This document shows positions 1-5,989 of a stretch of DNA of 12,440 bases, piece by piece. The stretch is from Methylomonas sp. Its GTDB lineage: Bacteria > Pseudomonadota > Gammaproteobacteria > Methylococcales > Methylomonadaceae. The position numbers and the translations under genes were made by a program. Position 1 is the first letter of the stretch; each line of letters starts with the position of its first letter. Below the pieces are notes generated by a model, which did not search any database, had not been told where the DNA came from, and worked only from the letters and a program-made list of their open reading frames with translations. The stretch covers positions 1 to 12,440 of the forward strand of contig JAQTYP010000048.1 of the NCBI GenBank assembly GCA_028688235.1, read 5' to 3'.

Positions 1-2
1 CT

Positions 3-662
3 CACGGCGAGCATGCCAATCTGGCCGTGTTCGAACATTTTTTGCCGCTGATAGCAAACAAAAAAGTGGTGGTCGTCGGCCATTACCCCAGCATAGAACG
101 TTACCAGGACAAGATGCAGCTCAGCGTGCTGGAAAAACAACCGACCGCCGACGATCTACCCGATTCCGCCTGCGAATTTTTATTGCCGAATGCCGACTGG
201 GTGTTCCTGACCGCCAGTTCCATCCCCAACAAGACCTTCCCGCGACTGGCCGAGCTGGCTTCGAACGCCAAAACCGTATTGATGGGCCCGACCACGCCCT
301 GGCTGCCGCAATTGCACGAATTCGGCATCGATTATTTGGCCGGCGTCGAGGTCATCGATGCCGATGCCCTGTTTCACACCGTAGCTCAGGGTGGAGGAGT
401 CCGCATCTTCGATCATGGCCTGCGTTACCGCGTCGCCGAACTGACGCCATCGGCCAGCATGCAATGGCTGAAATCCCACATCGCCAATTGCGCGGCCGAC
501 AGAACCCAGCTGAAGCATGAAATGGAAGACTGGTATGCCGAAGGCAAGCACAAACGCTTTCCGCGCTACGCTGAACTGGAACAGATAGGCACCCGCCTAT
601 CCCGCATGGACAGTAGTTACAAGGCCTTATGGGACGAACACGGTTCTACGGAAAAGGCTTGA
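3..662 (+). CDS. DUF364-family protein, 5' end outside the window
   Basis: The reading frame is open to the left edge, so the protein is cut at its N-terminus. The GTG at 27 is an internal valine rather than a convincing start, because in-frame residues HGEHANLA precede it and no ribosome site is seen. The sequence matches the DUF364 pattern (Pfam 'putative heavy-metal chelation' domain): a beta strand VVVVGHYPSIERY, then LPDSACEFLLPNADWVFLTAS, an NKT(F) motif, a GPTTPW loop and a late GVEVIDADALFHTVAQGGG segment. These resemble a Rossmann-like fold. The molecular function of the family is not firmly known; metal or metallocofactor handling is only suggested by the family name. It sits 7 bases upstream of the 146-residue ORF and probably shares its transcript with the iron-sulfur subunit gene. 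Family call is good, function is open. Confidence 0.8.
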   Translation, partial: HGEHANLAVFEHFLPLIANKKVVVVGHYPSIERYQDKMQLSVLEKQPTADDLPDSACEFLLPNADWVFLTASSIPNKTFPRLAELASNAKTVLMGPTTPWLPQLHEFGIDYLAGVEVIDADALFHTVAQGGGVRIFDHGLRYRVAELTPSASMQWLKSHIANCAADRTQLKHEMEDWYAEGKHKRFPRYAELEQIGTRLSRMDSSYKALWDEHGSTEKA

Positions 663-669
663 ATTAAGC

Positions 670-1110
670 ATGTCAGACGACCTGTTCGATAAGCATAGGC
701 TGTTGTTGATTTACAAGGGCGACATCAGCGCACTGATGCTGTTTGCCCAGCAAAACAGTGGCAGCATCTGCTTTCCCCAGTCGCTGCCGGCGCTTTCCAC
801 CGCATTGGAACCGGAAGAATTCAACGCGGCCAAAGTCAGCGTGCATCCCTCGATGCTAGTCAATCGCATCAACCAATTGTTGCAATTGGACAGCGATTTG
901 TTACGCATAGAACCCGGTTTCAACGAGCAAATCGACGCGCCTGGGGGCATTATCACCGTGCATATGGCCCGCTTCACGTTATTGGATCCGCCGCATCGAT
1001 TGATGCATAGCCGCGATTGCCGAATGAGAACGTTGCCGGAATTGCGAGGCCGGATGCCGGCCGAAATGGAGTTATTGCGGCGAGCCTATGTAAAACTGAT
1101 GGAGGGCTGA
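670..1110 (+). CDS. Unrecognised 146-residue protein
   Basis: I do not recognise this family. The product is soluble, with no signal peptide or membrane segment. It has an N-terminal LLLIYKGD strand, a middle region with a hydrophobic NQLLQLDSDLLRIEPGFNE stretch, and a C-terminal block in which PGGIITVHMARFTLLDPP is followed by LPELRGRMPAEMELLRRAY. The last part looks like a conserved helical tail. The beta-strand/PP pattern loosely recalls a Nudix-like fold, but no Nudix box (GX5EX7REUXEEXGU) is present, so this is speculation. It starts 7 bases after the DUF364 gene. Its last codons carry the GGAGG ribosome site (1101-1105) of the iron-sulfur gene that starts one base after its stop. Co-translation with that oxidase subunit is therefore likely, and a role as an assembly or accessory protein is a guess. 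Confidence 0.75.
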   Translation: MSDDLFDKHRLLLIYKGDISALMLFAQQNSGSICFPQSLPALSTALEPEEFNAAKVSVHPSMLVNRINQLLQLDSDLLRIEPGFNEQIDAPGGIITVHMARFTLLDPPHRLMHSRDCRMRTLPELRGRMPAEMELLRRAYVKLMEG

Positions 1111-1111
1111 G

Positions 1112-2377
1112 ATGTTCGACTTCATGGAAATGGACTTCAATGGTCCCAATCAACAAACCGAGACTAGCGGCCCTTACATCCCGGACGCCGCCGAATGCCT
1201 GCGTTGTGGCATGTGCGTCAGTAGCTGCCCGACGTTCAGGCTGTTCGAAACAGACGAGGAAACGCCGCGCAAACGCATACGCAGCATCGCCAAACTGCTG
1301 CAAAACGACGCCATCACGGAAGACGAGCGCATGCACCTTGACAACTGCCTGCAGTGCCGCGCCTGCGAATCGGCCTGCCCTTCCCGCATGGCTTACGGCC
1401 AATTGTTCGATCGGGCGCAAGCACTCGTCGCAAAGCGGCCGCATTGGCTGGCAAGATTGGGGTTTTATTTAATAGAACACAAACGCCGACGCAATCGCCT
1501 GCTACCGCTATTGCGCCTTTATCTGAAATCCGGTTTGCAAAAACCGCTGCGTCAAAGCGGCCTATTGAAAAAACTGGGCTTGGCCGAAGCCGAAGCCTTG
1601 CTCGGCTCACCCGCATTGCAGCCCTTGGCCGAAACGCACGCCTCCCATTTCGACCGCCGCGGAAAAGTGGCCTTGTTCACCGGCTGTATCGCCGAAGCCT
1701 TCGACCGCGAAACGCTGTCGGCGACTATCGAATTGTTGAATGCACTCGGTTACGACGTCGTCGTACCGCCCGGGCAAGTTTGCTGCGGCGCGATACATCA
1801 ACACAACGGCCAATCGGCGAAGGCGCTGATAAATACCAATATGACGGTATTCAATGCCTTGGATGTCGATGCCGTAATCTACACCGCTACCGGTTGCGGC
1901 GCGATGCTAAACGAATACTCGAACGACGACACTGAAGCCTCCGAGAGTTTCCGCCAGCGTCTTTACGACATCAACGACTTTTTATTGGCCCATTGGCCGG
2001 ATCAGTTGGAGCTTGCGCCTTCCGACAGCCGCGTAGCCGTACACGAACCCTGCAGCCAACGCAACGTACTCAAAAACCAGGCCGCCGTTTACCGCTTGCT
2101 GGAAAAAGTCCCCGGCCTTTCGGTCACGCCGCTGCCGGATAACCCGATCTGCTGCGGCGCGGGCGGCAGCTATATGCTGACGCACCCAGACAACGCGACC
2201 CGCTTGCGCGAGTCCAAATGCCGGGCAATTCGGGAAAGCCGGGTCGACCGAATAGTCAGCAGCAACTTCGGATGTGCCATCTTCATCAGCACCGATAGCG
2301 ATAAGATCGTGCATCCTTTAGTATTATTGGCCGGTCAGTTGCCGTCCGATACCGGTGACACTGCCGTCGATTTATAG
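1112..2377 (+). CDS. glcF: GlcF-type iron-sulfur subunit of a glycolate/2-hydroxyacid oxidase
   Basis: The 421-residue product has the full layout of the GlcF family. Two ferredoxin-type [4Fe-4S] motifs come first (C29, C32, C35, C39 and C79, C82, C85, C89, each followed by P). Two CCG domains follow, with CCG at residues 224-226 and 347-349, each preceded by a GC or EPC motif (GCIAEAF; HEPCSQRN). In known complexes this subunit passes electrons from the FAD subunit (GlcD, with GlcE) that oxidises glycolate or a similar 2-hydroxyacid to the quinone pool. No FAD subunit lies in the window, so it may be further upstream or elsewhere. The exact substrate cannot be read from this subunit; lactate-type and other CCG oxidoreductases are the alternatives. 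A GGAGG at 1101-1105 supports the ATG start. The gene is 1 base after the previous ORF and is the last of its group. Confidence 0.85.
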   Translation: MFDFMEMDFNGPNQQTETSGPYIPDAAECLRCGMCVSSCPTFRLFETDEETPRKRIRSIAKLLQNDAITEDERMHLDNCLQCRACESACPSRMAYGQLFDRAQALVAKRPHWLARLGFYLIEHKRRRNRLLPLLRLYLKSGLQKPLRQSGLLKKLGLAEAEALLGSPALQPLAETHASHFDRRGKVALFTGCIAEAFDRETLSATIELLNALGYDVVVPPGQVCCGAIHQHNGQSAKALINTNMTVFNALDVDAVIYTATGCGAMLNEYSNDDTEASESFRQRLYDINDFLLAHWPDQLELAPSDSRVAVHEPCSQRNVLKNQAAVYRLLEKVPGLSVTPLPDNPICCGAGGSYMLTHPDNATRLRESKCRAIRESRVDRIVSSNFGCAIFISTDSDKIVHPLVLLAGQLPSDTGDTAVDL

Positions 2378-2766
2378 CCGGACTTGTCAGTGCCGAGGAG
2401 ATAGATTTCTGTCATCTTCAGAATTTGGATTCGACATTTTCGATCTTGACCTCTCCATGGCTACCGATTTAATCGAAGGCCGAGCCGGCTTCCAACGCCA
2501 GGAATATCGCTTGGCACTATCCCACTTTTCGGATCACGCCGTGGAATCATGAGTCTGGCGGCGCAAAAGTTGGGATCAAGGAGAGTGATACGGCTTATTT
2601 TGCCTGGGGGTTGTCGCGACTTTTTGAGAATTTACGGCCTTCCTGTTGGCCGTATGAGTAGTATTCCAAAGTTGGCACTGTTGGAAAATTTTCGTGGACA
2701 AACTGCAGTTTTTTAAGCTGAAGGGCATAAAAAGACGACGCCCTCGTCTTTTTATTTCAAGCGAAA
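2378..2766. other. 389-base intergenic stretch between convergent genes
   Basis: No gene can be supported here. Two short plus-strand frames exist (2355-2552, which starts inside glcF, and 2549-2716, 55 codons), but neither has a recognisable motif or a ribosome site that stands out. Composition shifts toward AT from about 2590. A 7-bp inverted repeat lies at 2633-2639/2648-2654 (TACGGCC/GGCCGTA, 8-base loop) with no T-run. The strong terminator at 2727-2755 closes the stretch. A decayed gene remnant is possible but not shown. Confidence 0.5.
2727..2755. terminator. Intrinsic terminator, probably bidirectional
   Basis: A perfect 12-bp inverted repeat (2727-2738 and 2744-2755, 5-base loop CGCCC) has a GACGA/TCGTC core flanked by A5 on one side and T5 on the other. 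It therefore has a hairpin plus T-run in both orientations. It lies 11 bases past the mlaA stop on the minus strand and also downstream of the plus-strand glcF group, so it can end both convergent transcripts. Confidence 0.85.
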
Positions 2767-3762
2767 TTAACGTCGTCTAAACCGTCTTTTTTTTTTACTT
2801 AATTCGTCCATCTTGGCGGATGCCTGTTCGAACGCCAGTAACGCGTCGTCGAAGGACTTGGACATCGAATCGAAAGCCTCGATCGTAGGGCTATAAGCGG
2901 GACTAATCCCGCCTCCGTCTAATTGGCTACTGACCTCACCGTTTGCTGGCTTGCTTTTGACTTTTTTTTTACTATCCGTCGTTACCACTTCATCGTCGAA
3001 CGCGGCATCGACGTCCAAATCCAGATCGTCTATATCGGCCTTGCCGTCGTTGATCAAATTATTGCGATATTGCAAAAACGATTCACGGGTGAACACATAG
3101 GGATCGAGCGCCGCTTCATCGATGAAATTCAATGCTCCTTCGGCATTGGCCCTATCGTTGATGCCTTCGAGGATACCCGTTCCAGGAACATAAGTATCGG
3201 GATTAGCCGCCTTGTCGACGATGATGGCACCGCCGTCGCGTACCGTGGTAGGTCCAAGCAGCGGCAAAACCAGATAAGGGCCTTGATCCACTCCCCAAAC
3301 GGCCAGGGTTTGACCGAAATCTTCTACGTTGGAATCAAGCCCCAAATCGCTGGCAACATCGAACAGACCCAACACACCTATCGTCGAATTTGTCAGAAAA
3401 CGCCCGGTATCCGAAGCGCCCTGTTCGAATTTACCTTGAAGCAGGTCATTCAGCACGACGTTGATGCCTTTCAAGTTGTTGAAGAAATTACTCACGCCGG
3501 TTTGCATGAAATTAGGCGTAATGAAGCGATAACCATCGGCGACAGGCTTCAGCAAATATTTATCCATCCCCATATTAAACCCATACATCGAACGATTGAA
3601 GCCTTCGTAAGGATCGACTGGGGTAACCTGAACAGGGGCCGCCTTGGCGGCCTTTCTTACCGGCTCCGTGCTGGCACACCCCGAAATCGACAGCACGCCC
3701 GAGAAAAACAGCGCCCAACCGAGAGATGCTCGGCTTTTACCTAGATAAATGGGGGTATACAT
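2767..3762 (-). CDS. mlaA: MlaA (VacJ) outer-membrane lipoprotein with long C-terminal tail
   Basis: The N-terminus is a lipoprotein signal with a lipobox ending SISGC, giving an acylated Cys at residue 29. The MlaA domain follows at about residues 49-235, with the typical VDPYEGFNRSMYGFN opening, the FFNNLKGINVVLNDLLQGK block, TNSTIG, EDFGQTLAVWGV and GPYLVLPLLGPTTVRD. In known systems MlaA sits in the outer membrane with porins, removes misplaced phospholipid from the outer leaflet and hands it to MlaC. At 331 residues it is about 80 longer than the E. coli protein as I recall it. The extra part (about 240-331) is first acidic (DDLDLDVDAAFDDE), then linker-like, and ends in a short helix with the basic tail KKKRRFRRR. 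A TAGGA ribosome site lies 7-8 bases before the ATG. It follows hpnM by 22 bases, so the two are probably co-transcribed. Confidence 0.93.
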   Translation of the reverse strand: MYTPIYLGKSRASLGWALFFSGVLSISGCASTEPVRKAAKAAPVQVTPVDPYEGFNRSMYGFNMGMDKYLLKPVADGYRFITPNFMQTGVSNFFNNLKGINVVLNDLLQGKFEQGASDTGRFLTNSTIGVLGLFDVASDLGLDSNVEDFGQTLAVWGVDQGPYLVLPLLGPTTVRDGGAIIVDKAANPDTYVPGTGILEGINDRANAEGALNFIDEAALDPYVFTRESFLQYRNNLINDGKADIDDLDLDVDAAFDDEVVTTDSKKKVKSKPANGEVSSQLDGGGISPAYSPTIEAFDSMSKSFDDALLAFEQASAKMDELSKKKRRFRRR

Positions 3763-3784
3763 CTATAAATTCCTAACAAACTGA

Positions 3785-4393
3785 TTATTTAGCGTAACTT
3801 TCTATTTTCTCATTGATCTTGGCAATCAGCGCATCAAACCCTTCGCGGCTAAGCACACTGGTATAATCCGAACGCTTCAATGCCAGATCGCTGACACCAT
3901 CCGCTATTATATTAATAATTTGCCAGCCATCGTCTTTTTTCTTCATCATATAATCGAATTTGACGTCTTTTTCGCCGGGGATTTTCAAATTGGTATGCAC
4001 GACCACCCCGCCGCGCCCGGTTTCCTCTTCGGAAATGAAGCTAAACGATTCGCCGGAATAGTCCTTGAAATTATGCGCATAGGCCGAGACACTGAGTCGG
4101 CTGAAATCCTCTTCGAGCTTGACCTGTTGCGCGGAAGTCAACTCCTCCCATTGCTTACCCACCACAATACGGGCGATCTTGGGCAGATCGTGACTCTTTT
4201 TAACCGCCGCATCCAATTGCTCATATCGTCCTTGAAACCCCAGCGCCTTACCCTGTTTCATCACTTCTATCAGTTTATCCTGAAATTCTTCCGCCACCTG
4301 TCTGGCCGAAACCTCTTCCGCCAAAGCCAATGGCGACAGGAAGATAAGTAACAAGATACTCAAGCCAAAATAAATTTTTCTTAACATAGTCAT
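3785..4393 (-). CDS. hpnM: HpnM, MlaC-like periplasmic lipid carrier of the hopanoid locus
   Basis: The 202-residue product begins with a Sec signal peptide (hydrophobic core about residues 8-21, likely cleavage after LALA at 25). It continues as a Ttg2D/MlaC-type domain. The blocks ALGFQGRYEQLDAAV, HDLPKIARIVVGKQW, SAYAHNFKDYSGESF and DDGWQIINIIADGVSDLALKR are what I expect of HpnM, the hopanoid-associated branch of MlaC. MlaC proteins carry a phospholipid across the periplasm between MlaA and an inner-membrane transporter. No mlaFEDB or hpnN gene is in the window. The start could be the ATG at 4393 or the second ATG two codons later; no clear ribosome site separates them. It lies 44 bases after the end of the hpnH frame and 22 bases before mlaA, so all three look like one operon. 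Binding of hopanoids rather than phospholipid is inference from location. Confidence 0.88.
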   Translation of the reverse strand: MTMLRKIYFGLSILLLIFLSPLALAEEVSARQVAEEFQDKLIEVMKQGKALGFQGRYEQLDAAVKKSHDLPKIARIVVGKQWEELTSAQQVKLEEDFSRLSVSAYAHNFKDYSGESFSFISEEETGRGGVVVHTNLKIPGEKDVKFDYMMKKKDDGWQIINIIADGVSDLALKRSDYTSVLSREGFDALIAKINEKIESYAK

Positions 4394-4437
4394 TATCCAA
4401 ATGCCGCAAAGCTAGAAGACAAGCGCCTCAAACACCA

Positions 4438-4620
4438 TCAAGATTCGACCTTGACAGGAATATCGGCGAGAGAACCTTTTCCCAGATTGACATATTCAGG
4501 ATTGTTTTCGGCAACCATATCACCCGATGTCTTCGGCCCGCGAATACGAGCCCACATGGCTTTCAACGGATTGGCCAGGGTATCTTCGACCGCCGTAGCC
4601 TCGTATCCGCAGTGCGCCAT
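4438..4620 (-). other. HpnH C-terminal segment downstream of the in-frame TGA
   Basis: Sixty residues start at an ATG that immediately follows the TGA (TGAATG) in the same frame. They contain the HCGYEATAV motif and the following DTLANPLKAMWARIRGP helix typical of the HpnH C-terminus. No ribosome site belongs to this ATG alone, but a stop directly abutting a start could permit re-initiation. If the TGA is real and terminates translation, the product is a truncated HpnH lacking this conserved Cys-rich end plus a possible free 60-residue peptide. It should not be read as an independent gene. Confidence 0.8.
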
Positions 4621-5538
4621 TCAGTTTGCGCATTTCGGAATTTTGACGGTACCGTATTTATCCCACGGCGTAGAATCCAACAACTCCTGAAAGGAACTGG
4701 CATTGCCTTCATCGGCCAGTAGGTAGCAAGGTTTCTGCCATCCAAAGACGTTACGAGTCGGATTACCCCATGGCGTGCAGTCATAGTTCTGGTTTCCGGC
4801 CAAAAAGTCCAGATACAGCGAAGAATGATTCAACTTCCATTGACGGTTTTTACCGATTTCGAAAATGCCACGGAACAGGTTTTTGACATCGACGCCCCGG
4901 ATAAACACATCCTGCTTCGGCGCTCGCTCGTAACTAAAGCCAGGGGCGATGGTGACACCCTCGACACCCAATTCCGTCACATAATCCAAGAAATCAGCCA
5001 CTTCTTCCGGGGTTTCACCCTGGAACAAGGTGCAGTTGACGGTGACGCGAAACCCTTTGCCCAGCGCCAGTTTGATGGCTTCTACGGCGATATCGAATAC
5101 CCCCTCCTGGCAAACCGAGGTATCGTGGCGATTTTTCAGACCATCCAGATGCACCGAAAACGTCAAATAAGGCGACGGCTGGTAGTCGTTGATACGCTTG
5201 CGCAACAACAGCGCATTCGTGCAAAGATAAACGAATTTCTTCCGGGCAATAATACCTTCGACGATTTGCGGCATTTCCTTGTGTATCAGAGGCTCGCCGC
5301 CCGGAATGGATACCATGGGCGCACCACACTCGTCGACTGCGTCCAGACACTCCTTTACGGACAGCCGCTTATCGAGAATTTCATCGGGATAATCAATCTT
5401 ACCGCAACCGGCACAAGCCAGATTACATTTGAACAATGGTTCCAGCATCAAAACCAAAGGATACTTCTTGGCACCCTTCAGTTTTTGCTTGATCAGATAA
5501 CTACCTACAGCCAACTGCTGACGTAACGGAACACTCAC
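4438..5538 (-). CDS. hpnH: HpnH adenosylhopane synthase (radical SAM), interrupted by in-frame TGA at codon 306
   Basis: HpnH couples the 5'-deoxyadenosyl radical to diploptene to give adenosylhopane, the first side-chain step of C35 hopanoids. The radical-SAM CX3CX2C cluster site is at C38, C42 and C45 (FKCNLACAGC), with the SAM-binding SIPGGEPL near 77-84. C106 (VYLCTNA) matches in number and setting the cysteine reported to quench the radical intermediate. A GTG start is supported by GGGGAG six bases upstream (5545-5550). The frame runs 305 codons to PKCAN and meets TGA (4621-4623). It then continues without shift for 60 more residues beginning MAHCGYEATAV, which is the normal end of this family. 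Homologues have Cys at the TGA position (KCxxCMxHCGYE, from memory). Options are a nonsense mutation, a sequencing error (TGC to TGA), or UGA recoding. Divergent from sqs and first of the hpnH-hpnM-mlaA group. Confidence 0.85.
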
Positions 5539-5544
5539 GACACA

Positions 5545-5550
5545 CTCCCC
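5545..5550 (-). promoter_or_regulatory. Ribosome binding site deciding the GTG start of hpnH
   Basis: GGGGAG on the minus strand lies six bases before GTG at 5538-5536. There is no ATG start nearby in this frame, and the encoded SVPLRQQL leads straight into the family sequence, so the GTG is the likely start. Confidence 0.7.
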
Positions 5551-5928
5551 AAAACTCTAAATCAACCGGCAAATGCCGTTGTCACAAAAAAACAACAACA
5601 GGCAGTACCTCATAAATTCCGACATTCAAGCCCATAAACATGCCAAATAACGCAAACCGGCATACGTTAATACGACTCGAGTGTTGCAAGAATACTACTT
5701 TTTTCATCCTTGCTCCAGCACAAATAAAAAATGCAACAACTTTTCAAATAAAACATCAAGCCATGCCCGGCCATTCCGCCACTTATTCACAGCCGATTTT
5801 TACCGCATCGAACAACAGGTTTCCTTAAGAAACAACAAAAAATTCGATCTTCCGAACCTAAAAATTTAATTCGCCGCTATCGGTACAAACAGGTGTTACG
5901 CGGATATTTGCCTCAAAACAACATCACT

Positions 5929-5957
5929 TTGCAAAACACCAACAAACGGTCTATCAT
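5929..5957 (+). promoter_or_regulatory. Sigma70-like promoter for the sqs-shc-hpnG-hpnO operon
   Basis: TTGCAA (5929-5934; four of six to TTGACA) and TATCAT (5952-5957; five of six to TATAAT) are separated by exactly 17 bases. A start of transcription near 5964 would leave a leader of about 26 bases before the sqs ATG. The match is by eye and not scored against the background. Confidence 0.5.
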
Positions 5958-5989
5958 TGCCATAACGACTCAGCTGGCTACAAAGGCTC

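Larger units (their letters stand above)
5539..5989. promoter_or_regulatory. 451-base divergent control region between hpnH and sqs
   Basis: No gene is supported; two overlapping 62-codon frames (5640-5828 and 5681-5869) are low-complexity and lack ribosome sites. The stretch is clearly more AT-rich than its neighbours and must hold the promoters for both hopanoid transcripts. A sigma70-like promoter toward sqs is listed separately. A short palindrome, CGGC/GCCG around AAAT (5567-5578), lies about 17 bases upstream of the hpnH ribosome site and would fall in its leader. I found no convincing promoter for the hpnH direction and no operator or riboswitch I could name. Confidence 0.6.

Noticed and set aside
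2355..2552. 65-codon plus-strand frame overlapping the end of glcF.
   Set aside because: Starts inside glcF, lacks a ribosome site and shows no family resemblance.
3637..3652. Perfect inverted repeat GGCCGCC-TT-GGCGGCC followed by a T-rich run, looking like a plus-strand terminator.
   Set aside because: It lies inside the mlaA coding sequence and encodes the Ala/Lys-rich linker after the lipobox. No plus-strand transcript is expected to end there.
2923..3744. 273-codon open frame on the plus strand opposite mlaA.
   Set aside because: The minus strand is a clear MlaA with lipobox and domain motifs. The opposite frame has no recognisable family or ribosome site and is a shadow.
4570..4620. 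SECIS-like hairpin after the hpnH TGA.
   Set aside because: I tried to fold the roughly 40 bases following the TGA on the minus strand and found no stable stem with a bacterial SECIS-type GGUC or similar apical loop at the right spacing. Not claimed as a feature.
4825..5526. 233-codon open frame on the plus strand opposite hpnH.
   Set aside because: Shadow of hpnH, whose radical-SAM motifs are on the minus strand.
5668..5678. TAATACGACTC, identical to the first 11 bases of the T7 phage promoter, followed by a CTCGAG site, as might come from a cloning vector.
   Set aside because: The match stops before the essential downstream part of the T7 promoter, and the flanking sequence is continuous genomic-looking DNA. 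Most likely chance.
5640..5869. Two overlapping 62-codon plus-strand frames in the divergent region.
   Set aside because: Low-complexity, no ribosome sites, no recognisable motifs; expected by chance in AT-rich DNA.
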